DNA of 64,000 nucleotides from Streptomyces sp. NBC_01298 (GTDB taxonomy: Bacteria > Actinomycetota > Actinomycetes > Streptomycetales > Streptomycetaceae). The notes under the pieces were generated by a model. It had not been told where the DNA came from. It did not search any database and was given only the letters and a program-made list of their open reading frames with translations. The stretch lies in the NCBI RefSeq assembly GCF_035978755.1, contig NZ_CP108414.1, forward strand, positions 4,650,001 through 4,714,000, given 5' to 3'. Below, one piece after another: positions 42,801-51,699 of the stretch. The translations under genes were made by a program, and so were the position numbers. How positions within the stretch are numbered: the first letter of the stretch is position 1; each line of letters starts with the position of its first letter.

Positions 42801-42827
42801 AAAGGCCCTCTCGCCCCCGGGGCCTTT
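42801..42827 (+). terminator. Short hairpin terminator
   Basis: AAAGGCCC (42801-42808) and GGGCCTTT (42820-42827) pair just after the stop of the secreted protein gene. Confidence 0.6.
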
Positions 42828-42963
42828 CACGTTCGGCCGGCCCTGGCGCCCGGCCACGTCCGGGACCGGTCATGGCCGGGCGCGGACGGCCGGAATCCAT
42901 TGTCCGGAAGCCCGCCGCAGGGAAATCTCCTCTCTTGTGAACCGCGCCAAGGTTGGAGAGACC

Positions 42964-44169
42964 ATGCAGTCCCCGCTCATACGTTCCTTCTCGCAGCTCG
43001 ACACCCTGGACCCGAACCGTCCCGTCGTCACCCTGTTCAGCGGTGGCCTCGACAGCTCGTACCTGCTGCTGCGGCTGCGCCGCATGGGCGTCCGCGACGT
43101 GCACGCCGTCAGTGTCGACATCGGCGAGGACGAGTCGAGCCAGTACAAGCGCCAGGTGGCGGAGGCGCTCGGCGCGACCATCCACATCCTCGACCGGCGC
43201 GAGGAGTTCGCCGGCCAGTACGTCGCCCCCGCGATCGCCGCCCAGGCCGTCTACCTCGGCATCCACCCGGTCAGCTCCACCCTCAGCCGTCCGCTCATCG
43301 CCCGCAGCGCGGTCGAACTGGCCCGCACCCTCGGCGCCCAGACGGTCCTGCACACCGCGAACCGCTCGCAGAACACCCTGCGCCGGCTCAACGGCGCGCT
43401 GACCCTGCTCGGCTGGGAAGGCAGCTTCGGCAGCCCGTACGACCTCGACCCGGTCACCCGGGAGGAGAAGCTCGTCGAGCTGCGGTCCGCGGGGATCGAC
43501 CTGCTCGCCGGCCGGATCGTCAGCGGGGACTCCAACCTGTGGTGCCGCGAGTTCGAGTCCGGGATCCTCGACGACCCGGAGCGCCACGCGGTCCCGGACG
43601 ACATGTACACCTGGAGCCGCCCCACCGCTCTGCCCGGTGACTCCGAGACCCTGACGGTCTCCATCGAGCGCGGGCTCCCGGTCGCCATCGACGGTGCCCC
43701 GATGCAGCTCACCGACCTGATCGACCAGCTCAACCACCGGGTCGGCGCGTACGGCCTCGGCCGCTACTCCGGCCTGGAGCACCTCGACCACGGCGAGAAG
43801 GTGCTGGAGATCCGCGAGATGCCCGGCGCCTACCTGCTGCTCAGCAGCTACCGGCACGTCGAGAGCGCCTGCCTGGACGCCGAACTCATCCGGGAGAAGC
43901 GCCATCTGGAGCAGGTCTGGGTGCGCGAGGCGCTGGAAGGCCGCTGGTTCGGCGACCTGCGCCTCACCGTCCAGGCGTTCATGGACACCTGCGCCGCCCG
44001 CACCAGCGGCTCGGTGACCTGGCGGCTTCGGACCGGCGGGGCGGACACGCGCGCCATCACCGCCGCCAAGCCGCTGTACCTGCGGGACCGCGAAGCCTGG
44101 GAGGAGCGGGCGATCGAGGCCGAGTCCGCGCCGTTCGCCCGCGCCGGCTCCCTGCTCACGCCCGCCTGA
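42964..44169 (+). CDS. Argininosuccinate-synthase-like ATP-pyrophosphatase, likely specialised metabolism
   Basis: A 401-residue protein with the PP-loop VTLFSGGLDSSYLLL (SGGLDS at 26-31), as in argininosuccinate synthases and asparagine synthetases. The usual ArgG HGATGKGNDQVR region is replaced by HTANRSQNTLRRLNGAL, so substrate use probably differs. It should adenylate a carboxylate or ureido/guanidino group and join it to an amine. It leads a cassette with a dioxygenase and an exporter and has no argininosuccinate lyase beside it. GGAGAG precedes ATG 42964; an upstream GTG-type start at 42937 is less likely. Confidence 0.78.
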   Translation: MQSPLIRSFSQLDTLDPNRPVVTLFSGGLDSSYLLLRLRRMGVRDVHAVSVDIGEDESSQYKRQVAEALGATIHILDRREEFAGQYVAPAIAAQAVYLGIHPVSSTLSRPLIARSAVELARTLGAQTVLHTANRSQNTLRRLNGALTLLGWEGSFGSPYDLDPVTREEKLVELRSAGIDLLAGRIVSGDSNLWCREFESGILDDPERHAVPDDMYTWSRPTALPGDSETLTVSIERGLPVAIDGAPMQLTDLIDQLNHRVGAYGLGRYSGLEHLDHGEKVLEIREMPGAYLLLSSYRHVESACLDAELIREKRHLEQVWVREALEGRWFGDLRLTVQAFMDTCAARTSGSVTWRLRTGGADTRAITAAKPLYLRDREAWEERAIEAESAPFARAGSLLTPA

Positions 44170-44237
44170 GCCCCTCCGGCCCGGCCACCGCCCTTCCCCG
44201 TACCGACTGTTCTTCCTCGTTTCCCCGGAGCACTTCC

Positions 44238-44981
44238 ATGACCACCGCCGCTTCCACCACGCACCCCGTCGCGCTCGACGCCACCGCCGCCCTCGCCGGC
44301 CCCGGCGGGCACCTGATGCCCTCCCGCGCCCTCTCGGACCTGGTCGACGCCGACGCCTCCGACTGGGCCCGCTTCGCCACCCACTGGGACGAGCTGACGC
44401 TCGACACGCACATGGCCGACGGGGGCACCTACCGCTTCCGCCGCTACGGCCAGTTCGAGCTCGACGCGGACTCCGGCGAGCTCAGCCTGCTCCCCCACGA
44501 GCCCTACCGGCAGGAAATGGACGTCAACCCGCTCAACGGCGGAGTGGAGCGCGTCTTCGACCCGCTGACCGGGGCCTTCGTGGGCGACCAGCTCCTGCGG
44601 TCGGTCCTGGTCGAACTGGGCCGGATCTTCACGGCGGTCGACGGTACGAAGACCTGGAACATCAAGCTCCACCCGTACCGGATCATCGCCTCCGCCGACC
44701 AGGAGGGGCAGCCGGCCCCCGAGGGCCGCCACCGTGACGGCGTCACCTTCATCACCTCGCTGATGATCGGCCGCACCAACGTCACCGGCGGCGAGAGCGG
44801 CGTCTACACCGACGCCGGCGAGCACCTGCTCACCACCACCCTGACCGAGCCCGGCGACCTCCTGCTGGGCGACGACCGCCGGACCCTGCACTCGGTGACC
44901 GGGCTGCAGCCCGTCGACCCGCTGTCCGCGTCCCACCGCGACGTCCTGGTGATCGCCTACACCGCCCGCTGAGCGCGACCC
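44238..44981 (+). CDS. 2-oxoglutarate/Fe(II) dioxygenase, PF10014-type amino-acid hydroxylase-like
   Basis: The visible protein is 244 residues and its stop is TGA, in frame from ATG 44238 and ending near 44972. Metal ligands are His165 and Asp167 (GRHRDGV) and His218 (RTLHSVTG), with Arg234 positioned to bind 2-oxoglutarate. Family members such as isoleucine dioxygenase hydroxylate free amino acids. Located between an ArgG-like ligase and an EamA exporter, it likely tailors an amino acid or its conjugate. GGAGCACTTCC precedes the start. Confidence 0.85.
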
Positions 44982-45025
44982 GCGCTCGCTCGCCCCTCCC
45001 CCACACCCCCGTAGGAGTAGTCCCG

Positions 45026-46063
45026 ATGACCGCCACCGCCTCCGCCGCGGCCCGCCGTGCCTGGCTGACCGATCTGCCCGTACTGCTGGTCGCCGTGGTG
45101 TGGGGATCGAGCTACCTGGCCGCCAAGGGCGTCACCACCACCCAGACCGTGCTGGCGGTGCTGGTCCTGCGGTTCGCGGTGGCCCTGCCCGTGCTCGTCA
45201 TCGCGGGGTGGCGCAAGCTGCGCGCGCTCAGCGGTGCGCAGGTGCGCGGCGGGGGCCTCCTCGGGCTGATCCTGGCCGGGATCTTCCTGCTGGAGACCTA
45301 CGGGGTGGTGCACACCTCGGCGACCAACGCGGGGCTCATCATCAGCCTCACGATGATCTTCACTCCGATCGCGGAGAGCCGGATCCGCGGCACCGCGCTG
45401 CCGCGCCCGTTCATGGCGGCGGCCGGGCTGTCGGTGGCGGGCGTCCTGCTGCTGACCCAGGGGGCCGGCTTCACCGCGCCCTCCGTCGGTGATCTGCTGA
45501 TGCTGGGCGCGGCCCTCGCCCGTACCGTCCACGTCCTCGCGATGTCGCGGATGAAGTCGGTCGAGGGCGCGGACTCGATGTCCATGACCACGGTCCAGCT
45601 GGGCGGCGCGGTCACGGTGTTCGCCCTGCTGTCCTTCGCACCCGGCACCGGCGCCACCCCGTGGGCGGCCGCCGCCTCGTTCGGCGTCTCCGACTGGCTC
45701 TGGCTGGTCTACCTGTCCGTGTTCTGCACGCTCTTCGCCTTCTTCACGCAGATGTGGGCCGTCCGCAAGACCTCGCCCTCGCGGGTCAGCCTCCTGCTGG
45801 GCACCGAGCCCGTGTGGGCCGCCGTGTTCGGCATCGCACTGGCCGGGGACCGGCCCGGACCGCTCGGCCTGGCGGGCGCGCTGCTGGTCCTCGCGGGCAC
45901 CGCCTGGGGCCGCACGGCCGCCTCCGGCCCGGCCACCGCGGAGCCCGCGGTCACCTCCGAGCCCGCGGTCACCACGAAGCCCGCCGCGACCCCGGCTTCA
46001 GTCGTCGAGCCAGCCCAGCCGGACCGCGCACACACCGGCCTGGAACCGGCTGGCCGCGCCTAG
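45026..46063 (+). CDS. EamA/DMT-family transporter
   Basis: A 345-residue protein with about ten membrane helices in two EamA repeats (VVWGSSYLAAKGVTTTQ in the first, VYLSVFCTLFAFFTQMWAVRK and LLLGTEPVWAAVFGIALAGD in the second). Members export amino acids and small metabolites. The hydrophilic tail is rich in repeated EPAVTSEPAVTTKPA. Its last 66 nt overlap the convergent regulator gene. It is likely the exporter for the product of the ligase-dioxygenase pair. Confidence 0.9.
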   Translation: MTATASAAARRAWLTDLPVLLVAVVWGSSYLAAKGVTTTQTVLAVLVLRFAVALPVLVIAGWRKLRALSGAQVRGGGLLGLILAGIFLLETYGVVHTSATNAGLIISLTMIFTPIAESRIRGTALPRPFMAAAGLSVAGVLLLTQGAGFTAPSVGDLLMLGAALARTVHVLAMSRMKSVEGADSMSMTTVQLGGAVTVFALLSFAPGTGATPWAAAASFGVSDWLWLVYLSVFCTLFAFFTQMWAVRKTSPSRVSLLLGTEPVWAAVFGIALAGDRPGPLGLAGALLVLAGTAWGRTAASGPATAEPAVTSEPAVTTKPAATPASVVEPAQPDRAHTGLEPAGRA

Positions 46064-47011
46064 CCGTTCGGTCAGCTCGGAGACGAGGCGGCGGACCGTG
46101 CGCTCGGACACCCCGAGCTTGCGGGCCATCGTCTCGTCCGTCAGTCCGCCCTCCAGCATCCGCAGCAGCTCGCGGTGGCGGCCGGTGGGCTGCCAGCCGC
46201 CCTCGCTCCCCGGGTCCGCCGGACTCGCCGCGGTGCCCGCCTCGCCCAGCACGCCGGCGGCCGCCCAGCAGTGTTCGAAGATCCCGCGCAGGACGCCGAC
46301 CAGCGTCTCCCCGCGCAGGACGACAGCCGCGATGTCCCCGTCCACCGGCTCCGGAGCGGGGACGATGGCCAGGGAGCGGTCCACCACGATCAGCCGCAGG
46401 GGCAGGGTGTGCGCGGTGCGCACCTGGGCCCCGGCGGCGTTGAGCTCGCGCAGGTACGCGCTCATGTGCGGCACGGCGGCCGCCGAACCCAGGTGGATCG
46501 TACGGATCTGCACCCCCCGGCCGAGCGCCAGCCGGTCCCGCTCCAGGCCCGCCTCGATCATCCCGGCGGGCAGCGCCCGCCCCGGGTGCAGGGAGAGCAC
46601 CTCGTGCTCCACGCGCTGCGAAGCGTCCTCCAGGGCGGCCGAGACGTTGGCGGCGCCGGTGACCACCTCCATCTGTACGGAGGACAGCTCCCGGGCGTGC
46701 ACCGGCTGGAAGTCCGTGACGACCTGGGCCAGTGCGGCCCGGGTCTGCTGCACGGCCGAGAGCAGGGCCCCCGTGTGCTGCTCCTCCTCCAGCAGGAGGT
46801 TGCGCAGCGCGGTGTCCGGGGCCAGTGCCGTCCAGCCGTTGCGGGTCTCGGGCGAGGGGACGAACAGTCCGAGCCGGTTGAGCAGACGCAGGGCCTGCGC
46901 GAACTCCGGGTCGGTCCACCCGCGTTCGACGGTGACGAGCTCCGGCCGCCAGGACGCGTCGTCCAGTGCGATCCGGTACAGCTCCTGGGCCTTGGCCCGC
47001 ACCTCGTCCAC
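45998..47011 (-). CDS. HTH (TrmB/LuxR-type) regulator with PLD-like sensor domain
   Basis: A 337-residue regulator. N-terminal winged helix-like region (ELYRIALDDASW, then RLLNRLGLFVPSP), a middle PLD-like sensor lacking HKD motifs (QIRTIHLGSAAAVPHMSAYLREL, then LRLIVVDRSLAIVPAPEPV), and a C-terminal LuxR HTH (GGLTDETMARKLGVSERTVRRLVSEL). The design is common in actinobacteria beside natural-product and RiPP genes. GTG 47011 follows GAGGGGG. It is divergent from the secreted peptide gene, which it probably controls. Confidence 0.88.
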   Translation of the reverse strand: MDEVRAKAQELYRIALDDASWRPELVTVERGWTDPEFAQALRLLNRLGLFVPSPETRNGWTALAPDTALRNLLLEEEQHTGALLSAVQQTRAALAQVVTDFQPVHARELSSVQMEVVTGAANVSAALEDASQRVEHEVLSLHPGRALPAGMIEAGLERDRLALGRGVQIRTIHLGSAAAVPHMSAYLRELNAAGAQVRTAHTLPLRLIVVDRSLAIVPAPEPVDGDIAAVVLRGETLVGVLRGIFEHCWAAAGVLGEAGTAASPADPGSEGGWQPTGRHRELLRMLEGGLTDETMARKLGVSERTVRRLVSELTERLGAASRFQAGVCAVRLGWLDD

Positions 47012-47255
47012 ACCGCCCCCTCGGCTCGGCGAACCATCCCCCGCGGTTCGCACACGCGATCCTAGGAAGGGGTCCGCACTACGGCCAGCGGGGTCCGGCA
47101 TGCGGACATCCAGCGAGGTCGGAGCGGCTGCCGCACCGCCCGCAGTGTCCGCCCCTGGCCATGTCCGGTCCCGGAACTTCGCATCCGTAGCCGCCGCGGA
47201 AGCCCTCGCAGCATGCTGGTTCCACACCACAGCACACGTCTTCCGGGGGTTCTCC

Positions 47256-47381
47256 ATGTCTCGTGTCCGCACCGCTCTGCTCGCCGTCATCGCCGCCGCC
47301 TTCGTCCTCGGCGGAGCCCCGGCGGCCCTTGCCGCGGAACAGCCGGCCGCTGCCTCGACCGACTCCTTCATCTGGGGCTGA
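47256..47381 (+). CDS. 41-residue secreted peptide precursor, C-terminus SFIWG
   Basis: MSRVRTALLAVIAAAFVLGG begins a clear Sec signal peptide with a likely cleavage after ALA (residue 26 or 27). This leaves a 14-15 residue peptide AEQPAAASTDSFIWG. GGGGG lies just before the ATG. It is divergent from the PLD-like regulator and its stop is only 2 nt before the next ATG. It could be an extracellular signal or a bioactive peptide. A function is not assigned from homology. Confidence 0.72.
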   Translation: MSRVRTALLAVIAAAFVLGGAPAALAAEQPAAASTDSFIWG

Positions 47382-47383
47382 CC

Positions 47384-48229
47384 ATGACCAGGCGACCGGA
47401 AGTCGCGGTCGTGGCCCCGCTCACCGGCCCCCGGGCCGCCTGGGGGGCGGTGCTCCTCGGAGGGATCGAGCGGGCGAAGGCCGAGCACCCCGCGGCGGCC
47501 GACTGGCGCGTGCACGACGAGACCGCGGGGGTCGTGGACGACGTCGTGGCGGGCGATTACGCGGCGGTGGTCGGACACGGCGACCCGGCCCGCGGCCCGA
47601 TGGCGGCGGCGGCCTACCGGGCGGCGGGGCTGACCTGCCTGCTGCCCTTCCTGCCGCCCGAGCCCGGCGCGCTCAGCTGGGCCCCCGACGAGGAGTCGCT
47701 GGCGCGTCTGATCGTCGAGGGAGCGGCCGCACTGGGGGCGGCCTCTCTCTCGACCCTGCACGACGGGGGCCCGCAGTGGACGGAGCTGGCCCTGCGGGTC
47801 TGCGAGCGGGCCGGCGCGGCCGGCCTGGTCGCGGCCCCGCCCCCGTCCGCGTCCGCCGGCGCCGGGGACGTCCTCGCGGTACTGGCCCCCCAGGAACACT
47901 GCCTGCGCCTCGCCCGCGCGGCGGCGCCCCGGGGCCCGGTGCTGATCCCCGCCGACCCCGGGCTCGGCACCTTCGCCTCCCTCGGCCCGGCCGCGGCGGG
48001 CCTCGACGTCTGGGCCGTCCACGCCCACTCCTGCGCGGTGCGCCGGGCCGACAGCGCCGTCACGGCCCTCGCCCGTACCCTCTCCGCAACCCCGGACCTG
48101 CGCGGCCCTGCACTGACCGAGGCGGTACGGGCCAACTCGGGCGTCCTCCTGACCCCCCGGGGCGTGCCCCTGGGCGAGGGCTGGCGCATCTCCCGGCTCC
48201 ACGAACTGTGCGGCCGCCCGGTCCCCTGA
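47384..48229 (+). CDS. Cytoplasmic periplasmic-binding-protein-like (receptor ligand-binding) protein
   Basis: A 281-residue protein with the fold pattern of amino-acid/urea-type receptor domains: VAVVAPLTGPRAAWGAVLLGGIERA at the N-terminus and GAASLSTLHDGGPQW and GLTCLLPFLPPE further on. There is no signal peptide or lipobox, so it acts in the cytoplasm, unlike ABC-transporter binding proteins. Two nucleotides separate it from the secreted peptide gene. A ligand-sensing role linked to that peptide or to the neighbouring regulator is an inference. Confidence 0.75.
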   Translation: MTRRPEVAVVAPLTGPRAAWGAVLLGGIERAKAEHPAAADWRVHDETAGVVDDVVAGDYAAVVGHGDPARGPMAAAAYRAAGLTCLLPFLPPEPGALSWAPDEESLARLIVEGAAALGAASLSTLHDGGPQWTELALRVCERAGAAGLVAAPPPSASAGAGDVLAVLAPQEHCLRLARAAAPRGPVLIPADPGLGTFASLGPAAAGLDVWAVHAHSCAVRRADSAVTALARTLSATPDLRGPALTEAVRANSGVLLTPRGVPLGEGWRISRLHELCGRPVP

Positions 48230-48294
48230 CACGAGTCGCGGGACCGCTGAGCGGGGCAGCGGGGCAGCGGGGACGGGAAACGGGGGGAGCGCGC

Positions 48295-49467
48295 TCAGAG
48301 GGAGCGGAAGAAGCCCCGGACGTCTCCGACCAGCAAGTCGGGCTCCTCCAGGGCCGCGAAGTGGCCGCCGCGCTCGAACTCGGTCCACCGCACGATGTTG
48401 TTGGTCTGCTCGGCGAGGTGTCGCAGCAGGACGAAGTTCTCGTGCGGGAAGTGGGCCAGGGCGGTGGGCGCCTTCGACGGCTCGGGCGGTGCGCCCCAGT
48501 AATCGGCGTGCGCGCGCTCGTAGTAGAGCCGCGCCGAGGAGCCCGCCGTGGCCGTCAGCCAGTAGAGCATCACGTTCGTGAGGAGCAGATCGCGGTCGAC
48601 GGGAGAGCCCGTCCACTCCTCGAACTTCTCGGCGATCCAGGCGAGCTGGCCGACGGGCGAGTCGGTCAGGCCGTACGCGAGGGTCTGCGGGCGCGTGGAC
48701 TGGATGTCCGCGTACCCCTGCCGGTCGCGGGCCCATTCCTTGAACCGCTCCCACGACAGCCGGGTGCGCGCGGCCTGGTCGGGGGACAGGCCCAGCAGGT
48801 CGGCCGGTTCCGGCTCCCGCGCCATGTAGGCGTTCGGGATCAGGTTCAGGTGGACGCCGATCACCTCGGGGCGGGTACGGCCTATCTCGCGGGAGACCGC
48901 CGCGCCCCAGTCGCCGCCCTGGACCCCGTACCGCTCGTACCCCAGCCGCCCCATCAGCTCGGCGAAGGCGGCGGCCACGCGCCGGAACTCCCACCCCGCC
49001 TCCCGGGTCGGCCCGGACAGACCGAAGCCGGGGATGCTCGGCAGGACCAGGTGGAAGGCGTCGGCCGGGTCGCCGCCGTGGGCGGCCGGGTCGGTGAGCG
49101 GCCCGACGACATCGGTGAACTCGACGATCGAGCCCGGCCATCCGTGGGTCATGAGCAGCGGGGTGGCGTCCGGCTCCGGGGACCGTATGTGCGCGAAGTG
49201 GACGTGCGCCCCGTCGATCTCCGTCGTGAACTGCGGCCATGCGTTGAGCTTGGCTTCGGCGGCCCGCCAGTCGTACGCGTGGCGCCAGTACCGCACCAGT
49301 TCCTTCAGGTGCCCGCCCGGAATCCCGTACGCCCAGCCCGAGCCGGGTATCTCGTCCGGCCACCGGGTGCGGTCCAGGCGTTCGTGGAGATCGTCCAGAT
49401 CGGCTTGGGGGATGTCGATCCGGAACGGAATGAGGTTCTCTTCGGGGATCACGCGACGCATCCTCAC
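48295..49467 (-). CDS. Epoxide hydrolase (alpha/beta-hydrolase fold)
   Basis: A 390-residue enzyme with the long N-terminal epoxide-hydrolase extension ([24 protein letters not shown]), oxyanion HGWPGS, nucleophile Asp in GVQGGDWGA, lid Tyr residues, and the C-terminal His in [11 protein letters not shown]. It opens epoxides to diols. ATG 49467 or 49461 may be the start. It stands alone between the receptor-like gene and tRNA-Ala, so its physiological substrate is unknown. Confidence 0.92.
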   Translation of the reverse strand: MRMRRVIPEENLIPFRIDIPQADLDDLHERLDRTRWPDEIPGSGWAYGIPGGHLKELVRYWRHAYDWRAAEAKLNAWPQFTTEIDGAHVHFAHIRSPEPDATPLLMTHGWPGSIVEFTDVVGPLTDPAAHGGDPADAFHLVLPSIPGFGLSGPTREAGWEFRRVAAAFAELMGRLGYERYGVQGGDWGAAVSREIGRTRPEVIGVHLNLIPNAYMAREPEPADLLGLSPDQAARTRLSWERFKEWARDRQGYADIQSTRPQTLAYGLTDSPVGQLAWIAEKFEEWTGSPVDRDLLLTNVMLYWLTATAGSSARLYYERAHADYWGAPPEPSKAPTALAHFPHENFVLLRHLAEQTNNIVRWTEFERGGHFAALEEPDLLVGDVRGFFRSL

Positions 49468-49510
49468 TTCGACCGCAGGGTCGGCTCGTGGCCGGGCGCA
49501 GGTACTAAAA

Positions 49511-49552
49511 AAAGGTCTCCTGATCCGCGTTGTCGCAGATCAGGAGACCTTT
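49511..49552 (-). terminator. tRNA-Ala terminator
   Basis: 15-bp stem (49511-49525 and 49538-49552). On the minus strand it is followed by seven T residues, 9 bp after the tRNA 3' end. Confidence 0.9.
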
Positions 49553-49560
49553 GTGCATGG

Positions 49561-49633
49561 TGGAGCCTAGGAGATTCGAACTCCTGACATCTGCCTTGCA
49601 AAGGCAGCGCTCTACCAACTGAGCTAAGGCCCC
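49561..49633 (-). tRNA. tRNA-Ala (anticodon TGC)
   Basis: Acceptor GGGGCCT/AGGCTCC with discriminator A. D-arm TAGCTCAGTTGGTAGAGC, anticodon stem CTGCC/GGCAG with loop TTTGCAA (anticodon TGC), and T-arm AGGAGTTCGAATCTCCT are all intact. Confidence 0.98.
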
Positions 49634-49792
49634 GGATGTGGACGTACCGGTCCCCCGCGAGCGAGTGACCGTTCCGTAGGACAGAGTACCGGGTGTACCC
49701 CCTCATCCCGCAAAATGATAGGGACTCCCGCCCCGCGACCACTCTCCGTAAGATGCTCGCGAGGTTCGCACCAGCGAAGGGGAGTAGTAAGA

Positions 49793-50344
49793 GTGGACGC
49801 AGTACAGCAAGAGGCGACCGCCAGAGCCAGGGAACTCCAGCGGAGTTGGTACGGGGAGCCGCTCGGCGCGCTGTTCCGCCGGCTCATAGATGACCTCGGC
49901 TTGAACCAGGCCCGCCTCGCTGCCGTCCTCGGACTGTCGGCGCCGATGCTGTCCCAGCTCATGAGCGGGCAGCGGGCCAAGATCGGCAACCCCGCCGTGG
50001 TCCAGCGGGTCCAGGCGCTCCAGGATCTCGCCGGCCAGGTGGCCGACGGGAGCGTCAGCGCGGGAGAGGCCACCGACCGGATGGACGAGATCAAGAAGAC
50101 CCAGGGAGGTTCCGTCCTCAGCAACAGCACCAGCCAGACCGCCACCGGCTCCGGCGCACCCACCGTCAAGCGCGTCGTGCGCGAGATCCAGTCGCTGCTG
50201 CGCTCGGTCTCCGCGGCCGGAGACATCATCGACGCGGCGGACACCCTCGCCCCGACCCACCCGGAACTGGCAGAGTTCCTCCGGGTGTACGGAGCGGGCC
50301 GCACCTCCGACGCCGTCGCGCACTACGAGGCGCACCAGAACTGA
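49793..50344 (+). CDS. XRE-like HTH DNA-binding protein
   Basis: A 183-residue protein with HTH at about residues 35-80 (LNQARLAAVLGLSAPMLSQLMSGQRAKIGNP), a Ser/Thr-rich linker, and a helical C-terminal domain (VVREIQSLLRSVSAAGDIIDAADTL). GTG 49793 follows AGGGGAGTAGTAAGA. It precedes a protein kinase gene by 59 bp; in Streptomyces this pair is usually conserved, so the kinase may modify the regulator. Confidence 0.85.
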   Translation: MDAVQQEATARARELQRSWYGEPLGALFRRLIDDLGLNQARLAAVLGLSAPMLSQLMSGQRAKIGNPAVVQRVQALQDLAGQVADGSVSAGEATDRMDEIKKTQGGSVLSNSTSQTATGSGAPTVKRVVREIQSLLRSVSAAGDIIDAADTLAPTHPELAEFLRVYGAGRTSDAVAHYEAHQN

Positions 50345-50403
50345 CACGCGACGATCGCGACGCACGCGACGGACACAGCTGACGACGGGGGACGGGCGCA
50401 GCA

Positions 50404-51699
50404 ATGGGTGAGATCTTCGCCGGCCGGTACGAACTGATCGACCCGATCGGACGTGGCGGCGCAGGCGCCGTATGGCGAGCCTGGGACCACCGGCGCCGCA
50501 GGTACGTCGCAGCGAAGGTCCTCCTGCACAGTGATGCCCACACCCTGCTGCGGTTCGTCCGCGAGCAGGCACTGCGGATCGATCACCCGCACGTACTGGC
50601 CCCGGCCAGCTGGGCGGCGGACGACGACAAGGTCCTCTTCACCATGGACCTCGTCGCCGGCGGCTCCCTCGCCCATGTGATCGGGGACTACGGGGCCCTG
50701 CCGCCCCGGTTCGTGTGCACGCTGCTCGACCAGCTCCTGTCGGGGCTGGCGGCGGTGCATGCGGAAGGTGTCGTGCACCGCGACATCAAACCGGCCAACA
50801 TCCTGATGGAGGCCACCGGAACCGGGCGGCCGCACCTGCGGCTGTCCGACTTCGGCATCGCCATGCGCAAGGGCGAGCCCCGGCTGACCGAGACCGCCTA
50901 CGTGGTCGGCACCCCGGGCTATCTCGCCCCCGAGCAACTCCTCGGCTCCGAGCCTGACTTCACCGCCGACCTGTTCGCCGTCGGACTGGTCGGCCTCTAC
51001 CTGCTCCAGGGCAGCAAGCCCGACTCCCAGGCCCTCGCGGAGCAGTTCTTCACCCACGGCACCCCCAACGCCCCCGAGGGCGTTCCCGCGCCGCTGTGGG
51101 ACGTCCTGGCCGCGCTGCTCCAGCCGGACCCCCGGAGCAGGTTCCAGACCGCCACCGGGGCGCGCAGGGCCCTCGCCGAGGCCGTGGAGCTGCTCCCGCC
51201 GCCCGGCCCGGACGGGGATCCGGTCGAGGTGTTCGACCAACTCGGCCCGGTGCCGCACGATTTCACGCCCCGGGCACTGCGGGGGACGGCCCACGAGACC
51301 CCGCCGACGGCCGGTCCGACGGGCCGGGCCACCCCGCCCACCGTGCCCGCGCAGCCCTCCGCCGCCCCCGCGCCGGTCACCTCTCCCCCCGGCGCTCCCC
51401 TCGGCGTGTTCGGCCCCTCGGAGACGGGCAGCTTCCACCTCCCGCCACCGCAGTCGGCCAACGCCCCGGCTCCGCAGAGCCCTCAGACGGCGCAGACCGT
51501 GCCGACCGGCCCGACGGCCCCGTATCCACATCCGCACCCGCATCCGTACGCGCGGCCGCAACCGCAGCCGCAGCCCGTCCCCCCGGCCGTACCCCGCGCG
51601 GGCACCCTCGCGCCCCCGCCCGCCAAGGTCACCGCCGGGATCCTGCTCGCCGCCGTCCTGTGCTTCGCCGTCGGGATCTGGGCCCTGACCGGGCTCTAG
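50404..51699 (+). CDS. Ser/Thr protein kinase with C-terminal membrane anchor
   Basis: A 431-residue kinase: GRGGAGAVW glycine loop, AAKVLL, HRDIKPANIL, SDFGIAM and a PGYLAPEQ activation-loop end. Residues about 275-400 are Pro/Ala-rich and include PHPHPHPY. A single membrane helix ends the protein (AGILLAAVLCFAVGIWALTGL), leaving almost nothing outside, so it has no extracellular sensor, unlike pknB. It ends in a 4-nt CTAG overlap with the convergent gene. Confidence 0.94.
   Translation: MGEIFAGRYELIDPIGRGGAGAVWRAWDHRRRRYVAAKVLLHSDAHTLLRFVREQALRIDHPHVLAPASWAADDDKVLFTMDLVAGGSLAHVIGDYGALPPRFVCTLLDQLLSGLAAVHAEGVVHRDIKPANILMEATGTGRPHLRLSDFGIAMRKGEPRLTETAYVVGTPGYLAPEQLLGSEPDFTADLFAVGLVGLYLLQGSKPDSQALAEQFFTHGTPNAPEGVPAPLWDVLAALLQPDPRSRFQTATGARRALAEAVELLPPPGPDGDPVEVFDQLGPVPHDFTPRALRGTAHETPPTAGPTGRATPPTVPAQPSAAPAPVTSPPGAPLGVFGPSETGSFHLPPPQSANAPAPQSPQTAQTVPTGPTAPYPHPHPHPYARPQPQPQPVPPAVPRAGTLAPPPAKVTAGILLAAVLCFAVGIWALTGL

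Noticed and set aside
45998..49363. Minus-strand frame of 1121 codons
   Set aside because: Only the last 337 codons have regulator homology and a proper start; the rest is antisense to the receptor-like gene and out of frame with the epoxide hydrolase gene, as expected in high-GC DNA.
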